Of a stretch of DNA of 64,000 nt, positions 1 through 9,815 are shown piece by piece. Under the pieces are notes generated by a model. It saw only the letters and a list, made by a program, of their open reading frames with translations. It made no database searches and was not told where the DNA came from. The stretch's first letter is position 1. Each line of letters starts with the position of its first letter. A program made the position numbers and the translations under genes. This stretch comes from Vibrio crassostreae. Its GTDB lineage: Bacteria > Pseudomonadota > Gammaproteobacteria > Enterobacterales > Vibrionaceae. Where the stretch lies: assembly GCF_024347415.1 (NCBI RefSeq), contig NZ_AP025476.1, positions 558,001 to 622,000 of the forward strand, given 5' to 3'.

Positions 1-588
1 CGGTTTCTTGTCTGTTGTTCTCACATCAAGGCGTTTTGCTAGATACCAACCACATTGCTCGGCAAGCTTGATAAAACCTTCCCCCTCAGGCGTCGGTAGG
101 ATGAAACTGGCCGTCGCGGCTTCGGTTGTGATCTCGAAACAACGTTGAGCAAGCGCTAGGTGATCCAAGCTGTCGGTGTGTCTGGCGGTGGCTCTTTGGC
201 TTTGCTGCGCCTGTTCTCCAGAGTTGAAGTAGGGCGGGTTACAGATGATCGCATCAAACTTCTGTGGAAAGCTTGCCGATAACACACTGTCGTGATGAAG
301 CGAGACACGATTTTGCCAAGGCGACTGCTCAATATTGACAGTGGCAGCATCAATGGCGTGTTGATCAATATCTATCGCAGAGATTGAAGCATCCTCAAAA
401 CGCTGCGCAGCCATCAAGGCCAGCAGACCTGTTCCTGTTCCAATATCGAGTACACATGATCTTTGTGGCAGGCTTACCCACGCGCCAAGTAACACGCCAT
501 CGGTACTGACTGGCATACCGCTTTGCCCGCCGTAAATTGAGAATTGCTTAAAATTGAAGCTTTTAGTTTGCACTGTTTTGTCTTTCAT
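1..588 (-). CDS. trmN6: tRNA1(Val) (adenine(37)-N6)-methyltransferase, C-terminus cut by window edge
   Basis: The enzyme transfers a methyl group from S-adenosylmethionine to A37 of tRNA1(Val). The gene starts at the ATG complementary to 586-588 and stays open to base 1, giving 196 residues; the family is usually about 240, so the C-terminal part lies outside the window. The N-terminus reads [21 protein letters not shown], typical of TrmN6/YfiC. SAM motif I is [11 protein letters not shown], and the NPPY motif of N6-adenine methyltransferases follows ([11 protein letters not shown], near 232-243). Class I Rossmann fold with NPPY makes the family call firm; the exact tRNA target is taken from the E. 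coli YfiC homologue. Confidence 0.88.
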   Translation of the reverse strand, partial: MKDKTVQTKSFNFKQFSIYGGQSGMPVSTDGVLLGAWVSLPQRSCVLDIGTGTGLLALMAAQRFEDASISAIDIDQHAIDAATVNIEQSPWQNRVSLHHDSVLSASFPQKFDAIICNPPYFNSGEQAQQSQRATARHTDSLDHLALAQRCFEITTEAATASFILPTPEGEGFIKLAEQCGWYLAKRLDVRTTDKKP

Positions 589-902
589 TAATGTTCTGAG
601 TATCAAGATATTTTAAGTGATTAGCTCTAATGTTAACCGCTTGTATGAATCAATGTTCTGCTTGGGAAACTATTGTTGTGAATTATGGTTAGTTTATAAT
701 TGTGGCTATTTTTCCATAGCCAGTGTAATCCACTGCTTTTTGTTCTCATATGCAAATTTATATGGTGTTTTTGTGTGGTGACTTGCAGCTAGCCAAGTGT
801 TTCGTCATTATGCGCGACTATTTTATAGATTGATTGGCAGCTTTTAGCTGTAACATTCATGTAAGCACAACATAAACTCATAAATATAATTAAGGATTAT
901 CT
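589..902. other. intergenic region between trmN6 and brnQ (divergent promoters)
   Basis: This 314-bp AT-rich gap separates two divergent genes. A hairpin GGCTATTTTTCCATAGCC lies near 703-720. The brnQ ribosome-binding site AAGGA is at 892-896. No ORF of substance and no recognisable operator was seen. Confidence 0.5.
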
Positions 903-2216
903 GTGAAACAGAGTCTAAAACTAACAGATATAATGGCATTGGGCTTTATGCTTTTTGCGTTTTTCTTGGGTGCGGGTAACATCATCTTCCCACCTCTAGC
1001 TGGCCAATTAGCCGGTGATCACTTCCTTCCAGCGATGTCTGGTTTTCTGCTGACTGCCGTTGGTCTGCCGTTAATCACTATCGTCGCGGTCGCTGTGGCT
1101 GGTGGCTCTTGGGGTCACTTAACTAAAGATCTTCCAAAGCAAGCTGCAACTATCATGGCTGTTCTGATCTTTATCATTATCGGTCCTGCATTTGCTGCAC
1201 CACGTACTGGCCTTGTTGCCTATGAGATGGCGGTGAAACCGTTCTTCATCGATGCCTCTCAAGCTCACCTAACTCTCTTTTCGATTGCATTTTTTGTAGT
1301 AGCGATGTTCTTCTCATGGTCGCAAGGTAAGCTTATTGACGTCATTGGCAAGGTACTGACACCTGCACTGTTCGTTGGTTTGGTTGTACTGGCGATTGCT
1401 GTGTTCGTTAACCCTCAAGGCGATATTCTTGCGGCTCACGGTGAGTACATCACTCAACCACTGACCAAAGGTTTCCTTGAAGGCTACAACACCATGGATA
1501 CTTTTGCTTCTTTGATGTTTGGTATGCTGATTGTTGATGCGATTCGTAGCAAGGGCATTACTGACCGTGCTGCGACGACTAAGTACCTAATTAGCGCGGG
1601 TTGTATTGCCGCAGCGGGTCTAGCGTTTGTTTACATCTCTCTATTCTTCTTAGGCGCAACAAGTGCAACAGTAGCTGCCGGTGCAGACAATGGCGGTGCT
1701 ATCTTAAGCCTATACGTTCAATCGTTGTTTGGTCCTTCTGGTCAGCTAGTGCTTTCTGTGATCGTACTATTAGCGTGTCTAACAACGGCGATTGGTCTTG
1801 TGTCAGCATGTTCGGATTACTTCAGCTCGCTAACGCCTCTGTCTTACAAGACTTGGGTAATCATCAACGGTGTGGCTTGTGCAACCGTTGCAAACGTTGG
1901 TCTTTCTCAACTGATTTCTCTGTCTGTTCCAGTACTATTTGCATTGTACCCAGTCGCTATCGCGTTGGTTGCTCTGACATTCTTGCGTAGCCGTTTCCCT
2001 AATCCAAAAGCGGCTTACCGCGTAGTAGTATTAGTGTCACTGCTGTTTGCTCTTATTGATGGCGCTAAAGTAGCGGGTGTAGACGTGTCTGCACTTAAGA
2101 TGCTGCCACTGTTTGAGATCGGTATGGGTTGGTTGCTTCCAACGACTGCTGCAATCATCTGTATGTTCTTCGTTGGTAAATCAACAGAGCAAGAGATGGC
2201 TGAGGAGACTGTTTAA
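903..2216 (+). CDS. brnQ: branched-chain amino acid transport system II carrier protein
   Basis: This inner-membrane carrier of the LIVCS family takes up leucine, isoleucine and valine by cation symport. The 437-residue protein starts at a GTG at 903 behind an AAGGA ribosome-binding site at 892-896. It is hydrophobic throughout and consistent with about twelve membrane segments. The N-terminal signature GFMLFAFFLGAGNIIFPP and the internal GPAFAAPRTG are characteristic of BrnQ. The length matches the family (about 430-440). It is monocistronic: a strong terminator follows at once and the next gene is on the other strand. No regulator site could be identified upstream. Confidence 0.93.
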   Translation: MKQSLKLTDIMALGFMLFAFFLGAGNIIFPPLAGQLAGDHFLPAMSGFLLTAVGLPLITIVAVAVAGGSWGHLTKDLPKQAATIMAVLIFIIIGPAFAAPRTGLVAYEMAVKPFFIDASQAHLTLFSIAFFVVAMFFSWSQGKLIDVIGKVLTPALFVGLVVLAIAVFVNPQGDILAAHGEYITQPLTKGFLEGYNTMDTFASLMFGMLIVDAIRSKGITDRAATTKYLISAGCIAAAGLAFVYISLFFLGATSATVAAGADNGGAILSLYVQSLFGPSGQLVLSVIVLLACLTTAIGLVSACSDYFSSLTPLSYKTWVIINGVACATVANVGLSQLISLSVPVLFALYPVAIALVALTFLRSRFPNPKAAYRVVVLVSLLFALIDGAKVAGVDVSALKMLPLFEIGMGWLLPTTAAIICMFFVGKSTEQEMAEETV

Positions 2217-2255
2217 TCTTCCGTTGAGATTAGATTGTCCTTCGAGATGAAATAG

Positions 2256-2293
2256 AAAAGGCCTCATTACTTCGCAGTAATGAGGCCTTTTTG
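2256..2293 (+). terminator. Rho-independent terminator after brnQ (probably bidirectional)
   Basis: A long perfect stem, AAAGGCCTCATTACT, pairs with its complement around a TCGC loop and is followed by a T run. The A run before the stem gives a T run on the other strand, so it can also serve fldB. Confidence 0.85.
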
Positions 2294-2316
2294 TATTCTG
2301 TGGTCTTTTTATATTC

Positions 2317-2350
2317 AGCTACTTAGCTACTTAGCTACTTAGCTACTTAG
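2317..2350. repeat. octamer tandem repeat AGCTACTT, four copies plus two bases
   Basis: AGCTACTT repeats perfectly four times (2317-2348) with a further AG. It lies between the brnQ terminator and the 3' end of fldB and does not enter either gene. Such a short perfect repeat may vary in copy number between strains. Confidence 0.9.
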
Positions 2351-2370
2351 TTAGGTGTACTTCTGTTTGG

Positions 2371-2892
2371 TTATAGCTTTTCGCTGTACTCAACCAGTAC
2401 TTGCTCAACCCAGCTTGCGATACGGTCATCGCTAAGCTCGTATTGTGAATCTTCATCAAGCGCCAAACCAACGAATTGAGATTGGTCTTCCGTTAACGCT
2501 TTAGACGCTTCGAACTCGTAGCTGTCGTCGTTTGGCCAGAAGCCAACAAACTCTGCTCCAGCGGTTTTCAGTTCATCATGCAACAGACCCATCGCATCAA
2601 GGAACCATTCGCCGTAGCCTTCTTGGTCACCTAAACCAAACAGAGCCACAACCTTGCCTTTCATTGGCGTGGTTGCGATGTCTTCCCACAGTTCATTCCA
2701 ATCTTCTTGGATTTCACCGAAGTCCCAAGTCGAGATGCCCAGCAATAAAAGGTCGTAGTCCGCCATCAATGAAAGAGGGGTTTCTTTCACGTTATGGATA
2801 TCAACTAGGTCTTCACCAATAATGCCGCGAATTTTCTCTGCTGCCATTTCGGTGTAGCAGGTGGTTGAGCCGTAAAATAATCCAATTTTCAT
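2371..2892 (-). CDS. fldB: flavodoxin FldB
   Basis: This is a small FMN-binding electron carrier of the long-chain flavodoxin class. The 173 residues equal the length of E. coli FldB. The phosphate-binding loop is GSTTCYTE at residues 8-15, and the aromatic FMN-stacking region ([12 protein letters not shown]) is present. The gene is divergent from xerD, as in E. coli, where fldB and xerD are also neighbours; that favours FldB over FldA. The start ATG is complementary to 2890-2892. Its redox partner cannot be read from the sequence. Confidence 0.92.
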   Translation of the reverse strand: MKIGLFYGSTTCYTEMAAEKIRGIIGEDLVDIHNVKETPLSLMADYDLLLLGISTWDFGEIQEDWNELWEDIATTPMKGKVVALFGLGDQEGYGEWFLDAMGLLHDELKTAGAEFVGFWPNDDSYEFEASKALTEDQSQFVGLALDEDSQYELSDDRIASWVEQVLVEYSEKL

Positions 2893-3042
2893 AGCAAACG
2901 TTCGATTTTAATTTCAGATGGCGAATTCTAACCATAAATCGACTTCGATTGCAGCGATTATCCGCTCAAGTCGTAATTTTTATGGCATTCATATTTGCTC
3001 TGGCATACTCTCAAAACAGTTTCCAATATTGTGAGTAACACT

Positions 3043-3957
3043 ATGCAGTCGCCTCAAGGGCAGAGCGAAGACCACGGTCTCGTTGAGCAGTTTTTAGATG
3101 CTATGTGGATGGAGCGAGGATTATCGGAGAATACGCTGGTTTCGTACCGTACCGATTTGTCCAAGTTATTAGCGTGGATGGAAAAGAACAATTACCGCCT
3201 CGACTTCATTAGCCTTTCAGGTTTACAGGATTATCAAGGCTGGTTAGCCGACGCTGATTTTAAGCAGACTTCTCGTGCCCGTATGTTGTCGGCGATTCGT
3301 CGCTTGTTCCAATACTTACACCGCGAGAAAATCAGAGGTGATGATCCAAGTGCTTTGTTGATCAGCCCGAAGTTACCGCAACGCTTGCCGAAAGATTTGA
3401 GCGAAGAGCAGGTGGACGCTTTGCTCGATACGCCAGATCCGAACGATCCGATTGAGCTTCGCGATAAGGCGATGCTTGAGTTACTCTATGCAACGGGTTT
3501 GCGTGTGACAGAACTGGTTAGCTTGACGATGGAAAACATCAGCCTAAGACAGGGCGTGGTGCGTGTTATTGGTAAGGGTGGCAAAGAACGCTTGGTACCA
3601 ATGGGTGAAAATGCGGTGGATTGGATAGAGACTTTTATTGAACAAGGTCGTCCACATCTACTCGGTGAAAACAGTTCTGATGTGGTTTTTCCGAGTAAAC
3701 GCGCAAAGCAAATGACCCGTCAGACGTTCTGGTATCGTATCAAGCATTACTCGGTCGTTGCTGGTATCGACACAGAGTTATTGTCACCACACGTGTTGAG
3801 ACACGCTTTTGCGACTCATTTACTGAACTATGGTGCTGATCTCAGGGTCGTACAGATGTTACTTGGGCATAGTGACTTATCGACAACCCAAATTTATACT
3901 CACGTGGCAACTGAAAGGCTGAAGCAAATTCACGCGCAGCATCACCCACGTGCTTAA
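3043..3957 (+). CDS. xerD: site-specific tyrosine recombinase XerD
   Basis: With XerC it resolves chromosome dimers at dif during division. The N-terminal SAM-like core-binding domain (about residues 8-95) is followed by the catalytic domain. Visible catalytic residues are the Arg in ATGLRVTEL, the Lys in GKGGKERLVP, HxxR in HVLRHAFATH, the His in LLGHSDL and the nucleophile Tyr285 in TTQIYTH. The frame is open upstream to a TTG at 2995, but homology to E. coli XerD (298 residues) begins near the ATG at 3043, giving 304 residues. A GTG at 3031 is a further possibility. First gene of the xerD-dsbC-recJ-prfB-lysS run. Confidence 0.95.
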   Translation: MQSPQGQSEDHGLVEQFLDAMWMERGLSENTLVSYRTDLSKLLAWMEKNNYRLDFISLSGLQDYQGWLADADFKQTSRARMLSAIRRLFQYLHREKIRGDDPSALLISPKLPQRLPKDLSEEQVDALLDTPDPNDPIELRDKAMLELLYATGLRVTELVSLTMENISLRQGVVRVIGKGGKERLVPMGENAVDWIETFIEQGRPHLLGENSSDVVFPSKRAKQMTRQTFWYRIKHYSVVAGIDTELLSPHVLRHAFATHLLNYGADLRVVQMLLGHSDLSTTQIYTHVATERLKQIHAQHHPRA

Positions 3958-3983
3958 ATCCATTTATTTTTAAGGTGAACTTA

Positions 3984-4763
3984 ATGAGCGTATTACGCCG
4001 TCTTCCTCTATTAGCGCTTCCTCTTATGATTACAGCATGTAATGCATCAGAAGCGAAAGTAGAAACAACATCAACAGCCGTAGAAGCTGCTCCTGCTCAA
4101 GCTATTGATACTGCAGCGTTAACTAAGCGTTTTGAAAAAATCGGCATTAAGGTCGATAAGATTGTTCCTTCGGATATCGATGGTCTTTTAGAAGTTCAAA
4201 CCAACAGCGGCATTATCTTTTCCTCTCCTAAGGGCGACCATTTTCTAGCCGGTACACTTTACTCTTTGGATGACAACGGCAAGTTCAGTGATGTTTTGGC
4301 TGAGCGTCAAGCTCCGTTGAATGCTGAAAAAGTAGCAGCAATGTCGGATACGGTTATCGAATATAAAGCTGATAACGAAAAGTACGTTGTGACGGTATTT
4401 ACGGATATTACCTGTGGCTACTGTGTTCGTCTGCACAGCCAAATGCAGGGCTACAACGATCTGGGTATTACCGTTCGTTACATGGCTTACCCGCGTCAAG
4501 GCGCGACAGGACAAGTGGCCGATCAAATGGCGGCAATCTGGGCGTCAGATGATCCAAAAACAGCTATGCATGACGCTAAAGTAAATCGTCAAATGCCTGC
4601 GTCTGGTAAAGACCTAGCAGAGCAGAAGCAGATCATTGCTAAACAATACCAATTGGGTCGTGAGCTTGGTATCAATGGCACACCGGCTATCGTATTAGCA
4701 AGTGGTGAGTTGGTGAGTGGTTACTTACCGCCAGCACAACTTCTTCAACGTTTAGAGCAATAA
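3984..4763 (+). CDS. dsbC: thiol:disulfide interchange protein DsbC, possibly a lipoprotein
   Basis: Periplasmic disulfide isomerase of the DsbC/DsbG family. The thioredoxin-fold active site is CGYC (DITCGYCVRLH) and the N-terminal half is the dimerisation domain. The ATG at 3984 is preferred because TAAGGTG at 3971-3977 sits at proper ribosome-binding distance; an in-frame GTG at 3975 overlaps that site. This gives 259 residues. The signal peptide ends in ITAC, which fits a lipobox ([LVI][ASTVI][GAS]C) and would anchor the protein as a lipoprotein, whereas E. coli DsbC is soluble. It sits 17 nt after the xerD stop, as in the E. coli xerD-dsbC-recJ operon. Confidence 0.93.
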   Translation: MSVLRRLPLLALPLMITACNASEAKVETTSTAVEAAPAQAIDTAALTKRFEKIGIKVDKIVPSDIDGLLEVQTNSGIIFSSPKGDHFLAGTLYSLDDNGKFSDVLAERQAPLNAEKVAAMSDTVIEYKADNEKYVVTVFTDITCGYCVRLHSQMQGYNDLGITVRYMAYPRQGATGQVADQMAAIWASDDPKTAMHDAKVNRQMPASGKDLAEQKQIIAKQYQLGRELGINGTPAIVLASGELVSGYLPPAQLLQRLEQ

Positions 4764-4842
4764 TCTCGTTTTCTGTATTGCCATTTATCCCCCATGTTTT
4801 TGATTTAAGGAGTGGCCTGATTGATATCGGGCCCATTTTTAT

Positions 4843-6579
4843 ATGATAGAGATCCAACGCCGTCCTGAGGTCGACATTTCAGTCTTACCTGCTCACTTAC
4901 CTGACTTATTAAAGCGTATTTATGTGAGTCGTGGAATCGACAGTGCTGACCAACTAGAGACAGCAGCGAAAGGCTTGCACTCTTATCAAAAACTGGGTGG
5001 CATTGATGCTGCGGTTGAACTGTTGTTCAAGGCCATTCAGCAGCAAAAACGCATCATCATTGTTGGTGACTTTGATGCCGATGGCGCAACCAGTTCAGCG
5101 TTGTCCGTACTTGCTCTACGTATGTTGGGCAGTTCTAACGTCGATTATCTGGTACCAAACCGTTTTGAAGATGGTTATGGCTTGAGCCCTGAGGTTGTCG
5201 AACAGGCAATCGAGCTTGGCGCCGAAGTGATCATGACGGTTGATAACGGTGTCTCTTCTATTGAAGGTGTTCGTTTCGCTAAAGAGAAAGGACTAGAAGT
5301 TCTGGTTACCGATCATCACTTGCCGGGCAATGAACTGCCAATGGTTGATGCGATGGTTAACCCAAACCTTGAGAGCTGTGCTTTTCCTTCGAAAGCTCTA
5401 GCGGGTGTTGGTGTCGCTTTTTATCTGATGATGGCATTGTGTGTTCACATGCGTAAGTTGGGTTGGTTTGCTCAACACGGCATGACAGAACCTAAGTTGA
5501 TGGAACTGATTGACCTTGTGGCGCTGGGCACGGTTGCTGACGTGGTTCCACTCGATGAAAACAATCGAATTTTAGTGCATCAAGGTTTGCAACGTATTCG
5601 TGCGGGTAAAGCTCGCCCGGGTATTCAAGCCTTGATCGAAATTTCCAAGCGAGACGCTAAGCGATTAGTCGCCTCTGATTTTGGTTTTGCACTGGGCCCT
5701 CGCATTAATGCGGCTGGTCGATTGGACGACATGTCTTTTGGTGTTGAACTGCTAATGAGCAACAACATCCACGCGGCGCGTCGTATGGCGAGTGAACTCG
5801 ATGGCTTGAACCAAACGCGTAAAGAGATCGAAGAGGGCATGAAGCAAGAAGCGATGGCTTTTTGTGAGCGCCTTGAATTTGGTAAAGATGACCTACCGTC
5901 TGGCTTAGCCCTATTCCAACGTGATTGGCACCAAGGTGTGATTGGTATATTGGCTTCACGTATCAAAGATAAATACCACCGCCCAGTGATTGCGTTTGCA
6001 GATGGTGGCGAAGGAAGCATTAAGGGCTCTTGTCGCTCGATTCCGGGTTTGCACATGCGCGATGCGCTAGACCGTATCGACACTCAAAACCCAGGCTTGA
6101 TTCTTAAGTTTGGTGGCCACGCAATGGCTGCTGGCTTAACGATCATGGAAAAGGATTTTGAACGCTTCAGCAAGCTGTTCAATGATGTGGTGAAGAATGA
6201 ACTTGGAGAAACAGCACTGAAGGGCATTATCTTGTCTGACGGAGAGCTGTTACCAGAAGAGTTCTCGATGCACACTGCTGAAACGCTGCGTTCAGGTGGC
6301 CCGTGGGGACAAGCTTTCCCTGAGCCAATCTTCGACGGTGAATTTAAAGTGCTGCACCAAAAGTTGGTGGGTGAAAAGCACCTTAAGCTGATGCTTGAGC
6401 CGCTATACAAAGGTCATCCAACCAATGTGATGATTGACGGTATTGCCTTTAACGTCGACCTACGTCGCTGGCCAGATGCCTCAGTGAAAACCGTTCACCT
6501 TGCATTTAAGCTCGATATCAACGAATTTCGCGGCAACCAATCGTTGCAGCTGATGATTGATCATATCGAAGCCAAATAG
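4843..6579 (+). CDS. recJ: single-stranded-DNA-specific exonuclease RecJ
   Basis: 5'-3' ssDNA exonuclease acting in recombination, mismatch repair and RecFOR repair. The 578 residues match E. coli (577). DHH-family phosphoesterase motifs are clear: GDFDADG at residues 75-81, DHH at 157-159, followed later by the DHHA1 domain with its glycine-rich motif (KFGGHAMAAGL) and a C-terminal OB fold. The ATG at 4843 has no good ribosome-binding site directly in front; AAGGAG lies about 30 nt upstream but I found no in-frame start there. Third gene of the xerD-dsbC-recJ run, closed by a terminator. Confidence 0.95.
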   Translation: MIEIQRRPEVDISVLPAHLPDLLKRIYVSRGIDSADQLETAAKGLHSYQKLGGIDAAVELLFKAIQQQKRIIIVGDFDADGATSSALSVLALRMLGSSNVDYLVPNRFEDGYGLSPEVVEQAIELGAEVIMTVDNGVSSIEGVRFAKEKGLEVLVTDHHLPGNELPMVDAMVNPNLESCAFPSKALAGVGVAFYLMMALCVHMRKLGWFAQHGMTEPKLMELIDLVALGTVADVVPLDENNRILVHQGLQRIRAGKARPGIQALIEISKRDAKRLVASDFGFALGPRINAAGRLDDMSFGVELLMSNNIHAARRMASELDGLNQTRKEIEEGMKQEAMAFCERLEFGKDDLPSGLALFQRDWHQGVIGILASRIKDKYHRPVIAFADGGEGSIKGSCRSIPGLHMRDALDRIDTQNPGLILKFGGHAMAAGLTIMEKDFERFSKLFNDVVKNELGETALKGIILSDGELLPEEFSMHTAETLRSGGPWGQAFPEPIFDGEFKVLHQKLVGEKHLKLMLEPLYKGHPTNVMIDGIAFNVDLRRWPDASVKTVHLAFKLDINEFRGNQSLQLMIDHIEAK

Positions 6580-6621
6580 TTATTTTGGGCTCAATAATGC
6601 TCATCCTATAGCGCCAGATTC

Positions 6622-6653
6622 AACAAGCTCTGTTCAAAAACAGGGCTTGTTTT
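6622..6653 (+). terminator. Rho-independent terminator after recJ
   Basis: AACAAGC-TCTGTT pairs with AACAG-GGCTTGTT with one bulge or mismatch, and TTTT follows. It separates recJ from prfB. Confidence 0.7.
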
Positions 6654-6814
6654 CCTTCCTGCCCTTACAAATTTTACGTGTTTTTTCTGCCTGTCAATTT
6701 TATATCCCATTAAGTTGTTGAATCTTCGTTCGCCACTCTAAAAAATTCTGTATCTCCGTCACACTTTTGAGTACAATTCTCCGGTTAAATTCTACTCATA
6801 AATGATGAGCTAAA

Positions 6815-7913
6815 ATGTTTGAAATCAATCCTATAAAAAACCGTCTGCAGGATGTGTCTGAGCGCACAAATATCCTGAGGGGGTATCTTTGACTATGACG
6901 CTAAGCAAGAGCGTCTAGAAGAAGTAAACGCAGAATTAGAACAACCGGATGTATGGAACGAACCTGAGCGTGCACAAGCGCTAGGTAAAGAACGTTCTGC
7001 ATTGGAAGCGGTAGTAGAAACGATCGACCAACTTGACCAAGGTGTTGAGGATGTTGATGGCCTGCTAGAGCTTGCGGTTGAAGAAGAAGATCAAGAAACA
7101 TTCGATGAAATTGAACCAGAACTAGCCGAGCTTGAAGCTAAGCTAGAGAAACTGGAATTCCGTCGTATGTTCTCTGGTGATCACGATGCATCAGATTGCT
7201 ACATCGATCTGCAGTCCGGTTCGGGCGGTACAGAAGCTCAAGACTGGACTTCAATGATGTTGCGCATGTACTTACGTTGGGCAGATTCGAAAGGCTTCAA
7301 GACTGAAGTTATCGAAGTGTCTGATGGCGATGTTGCTGGCCTTAAAGGCGCAACGGTACGTATCTCTGGTGAGTATGCTTACGGCTGGTTACGTACAGAG
7401 ACTGGTGTTCACCGTCTAGTTCGTAAATCACCATTTGATTCAAGTGGTCGTCGTCATACTTCATTTGCATCTGCGTTTATCTATCCTGAGATTGATGACA
7501 ACATTACGATCGACATTAATCCTTCTGACCTACGTATTGACGTATACCGTGCCTCTGGCGCTGGTGGTCAGCACGTAAACACCACGGAATCGGCGGTACG
7601 TATTACTCACGTTCCGACCAACACCGTGGTTCAGTGTCAGAATGACCGTTCGCAGCATAAGAACAAAGATCAAGCGATGAAGCAGCTACGTGCTAAGCTT
7701 TTTGAACTTGAGATTCAAAAACAAAATGCTGAAAAACAAGCGAGCGAAGAAACGAAATCAGACATCGGTTGGGGCAGTCAGATCCGCTCTTACGTACTGG
7801 ATGATTCTCGTATCAAAGATTTACGCACCGGCATCGAAAACCGTAATACTCAAGCGGTTCTTGACGGTGACTTAGACAAGTTTATTGAAGCTAGCCTGAA
7901 ATCAGGTCTGTAA
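6815..7913 (+). CDS. prfB: peptide chain release factor 2, with programmed +1 frameshift
   Basis: RF2 releases finished proteins at UGA and UAA. The gene reads from ATG 6815 for 25 codons to an in-frame TGA at 6890-6892. Skipping T6890 continues at GAC 6891 and runs to 7913, giving 365 residues, exactly the E. coli length. The shift site is the classic autoregulatory one: an internal Shine-Dalgarno AGGGGG at 6878-6883, then TAT CTT TGA C. Low RF2 slows termination at this TGA and favours the shift. The stop-codon motif SPF falls at residues 205-207 and the catalytic GGQ at 250-252. It is followed by lysS, as in E. coli. Confidence 0.97.
6876..6893 (+). promoter_or_regulatory. RF2 programmed frameshift signal
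   Basis: AGGGGG (6878-6883) lies three bases before CTT and the in-frame TGA (6890-6892), followed by C, the poor termination context known for RF2 autoregulation. Translation resumes in +1 at GAC 6891. Confidence 0.95.
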
Positions 7914-8011
7914 GCTTTATCAACTATTAAGCTTTACCAATAATATTGGTAAAAATGCCTATATTTGCAAAAATATAGCGGTCCAAATTTTAAAAGCAGG
8001 GTACATCTCTA

Positions 8012-9544
8012 ATGACTGATGCTGTTCAAAACGAAAACGCACAAGAAGCTTCTTCACCTGAAGAGAACAAACTAATCGCTGAGCGCCGCAGCAAGCTGGA
8101 TCACATCCGCCAAAACTGCAAAGCTAACGGTCACCCAAATGACTTCCGTCGTGAGCACCTAGCTGGCGATCTTCAAGCGGAGTTCGGTGAGAAGACTAAG
8201 GAAGAGCTAGAAGAGCTTAACCACATCGTTGCGATCGCTGGTCGTGTAATGGCGAAGCGTGGTCCATTCCTTGCGATTCAAGAAACTTCTGGTCGTATCC
8301 AAGCATACGCAGCGAAAGACGTACAAAAAGTACTGAAAGAGAAGTATCAAGGCCTAGATATCGGTGACATCATCGGTGTTAAAGGTGCGCTTCACAAATC
8401 AGGTAAAGGTGACCTTTACGTGAACATGGAAGAGTTTGAATTGCTGACTAAAGCACTTCGTCCTCTACCAGAGAAGTTCCACGGTCTAACTGACCAAGAG
8501 ATGCGTTACCGTCAGCGTTACGTTGACCTAATCGTGAACGAAGATTCTCGCAATGCATTCATCGTGCGTTCTAAGCTTGTATCTTCAATCCGTAACTTCA
8601 TGAGCGCGAAAGGCTACCTAGAAGTTGAAACGCCAATGATGCACGTGATCCCGGGTGGTGCGACTGCACGTCCATTCATCACTCACCACAATGCATTAGA
8701 CATCGACATGTACCTACGTGTTGCACCAGAGCTTTACCTTAAGCGTCTAGTGGTTGGTGGTTTTGACCGTGTATTCGAGATCAACCGTAACTTCCGTAAC
8801 GAAGGTCTATCTCCACGTCACAACCCAGAATTCACAATGATGGAATTCTACCAAGCGTACTCTGACTACAAAGACCTTATGGATCTGACTGAAGAGATGC
8901 TAAGCACGGCAGCAATGGACGTTCTTGGTTCTACTTCTATGCCTTACGGTGACGAAACGGTTGAGTTCGGTGGCACTTACGCTCGCATGAGCATGTTCGA
9001 TGCAATCAAGCACTACAACCCTGAGCACGCTGAGATTCAAGCGCTAACAGAAGCAGACCTACAAGACCGTGAGAAGATGGTTGCTATCGCAAAATCTGTA
9101 CACGTAGACGTAGAAACGTTCTGGACATGTGGTCAGCTTCTAGAAGAGATCTTTGGTGAAACGGCTGAGCCTCAGCTAATTCAACCAACGTTCATCACTG
9201 GCTACCCAGCGGACATCTCTCCTCTAGCACGTCGTAGCGATGACAACCCATTCTTCACAGACCGTTTTGAGTTCTTCATCGGTGGCCGTGAAGTAGCGAA
9301 TGGTTTCTCTGAGCTTAACGATGCACAAGACCAAGACGAGCGTTTTAAAGCGCAAGTTAACGCGAAAGACGCGGGTGATGATGAAGCTATGTACTACGAT
9401 GCAGACTACATTACTGCACTAGAGCACGGCCTACCGCCAACAGCAGGTCAAGGTATCGGTATCGACCGTCTAGCAATGCTATTTACAAACACGCACACAA
9501 TCCGTGACGTGATCTTGTTCCCGGCAATGCGTCCACAAGCGTAA
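8012..9544 (+). CDS. lysS: lysine--tRNA ligase, class II
   Basis: Charges tRNA(Lys) in the cytoplasm. The 510-residue protein has an N-terminal OB-fold anticodon-binding domain (about residues 60-170) and a class II catalytic core. Motif 2 is [11 protein letters not shown], with the preceding ARPFITHHN loop, and motif 3 is [11 protein letters not shown] near the end. The length is typical (505-512). Codon use is strongly biased, as expected for a highly expressed gene. The gap from prfB (98 bp) holds two AT-rich palindromes (about 7933-7953 and 7960-7979) but no obvious terminator, so the two genes may be co-transcribed. Confidence 0.97.
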   Translation: MTDAVQNENAQEASSPEENKLIAERRSKLDHIRQNCKANGHPNDFRREHLAGDLQAEFGEKTKEELEELNHIVAIAGRVMAKRGPFLAIQETSGRIQAYAAKDVQKVLKEKYQGLDIGDIIGVKGALHKSGKGDLYVNMEEFELLTKALRPLPEKFHGLTDQEMRYRQRYVDLIVNEDSRNAFIVRSKLVSSIRNFMSAKGYLEVETPMMHVIPGGATARPFITHHNALDIDMYLRVAPELYLKRLVVGGFDRVFEINRNFRNEGLSPRHNPEFTMMEFYQAYSDYKDLMDLTEEMLSTAAMDVLGSTSMPYGDETVEFGGTYARMSMFDAIKHYNPEHAEIQALTEADLQDREKMVAIAKSVHVDVETFWTCGQLLEEIFGETAEPQLIQPTFITGYPADISPLARRSDDNPFFTDRFEFFIGGREVANGFSELNDAQDQDERFKAQVNAKDAGDDEAMYYDADYITALEHGLPPTAGQGIGIDRLAMLFTNTHTIRDVILFPAMRPQA

Positions 9545-9577
9545 TTCTCGCTTATAGGGCGTAACAGCCTATGTAAT

Positions 9578-9606
9578 TAAAAAGCCACCTTCGGGTGGCT
9601 TTTTCT
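9578..9606 (+). terminator. Rho-independent terminator after lysS
   Basis: AAAAAGCCACC TTCG GGTGGCTTTTT is a perfect stem with a stable tetraloop and a T run. Confidence 0.88.
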
Positions 9607-9669
9607 GTTTTTGGGCTTCAAAACCTAGTCTGTACCGCACTCTTGATTCGAAAAATCGTTATTTCTGAC

Positions 9670-9714
9670 ATAGTCTTACTATTGAGACATAAAATCTAAG
9701 ATAGTCTCACTACT
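9670..9714. repeat. imperfect direct repeat upstream of vpsR
   Basis: ATAGTCTTACTATT (9670-9683) and ATAGTCTCACTACT (9701-9714) match at 12 of 14 positions with starts 31 bp apart, about three helical turns. They lie roughly 100-145 bp before the vpsR start codon, so they may be an operator. No known consensus was recognised. Confidence 0.5.
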
Positions 9715-9815
9715 ATACGTCTCTGCGCTGAATACGATCTCGCGGCATTTTGTCGAACGATGAAGCAGTGACTCGTATTAGCCTGATTTAAATAAAAATA
9801 GAATAAGGAAGAAGG

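Noticed and set aside
4245..4526. Antisense ORF within dsbC and similar long frames opposite recJ, ptsP, ileS and clpB
   Set aside because: Codon shadows of well-supported genes on the opposite strand, with no ribosome-binding sites or family resemblance.
7933..7979. Two AT-rich palindromes between prfB and lysS as a terminator
   Set aside because: No T run follows either stem; prfB and lysS are usually co-transcribed.
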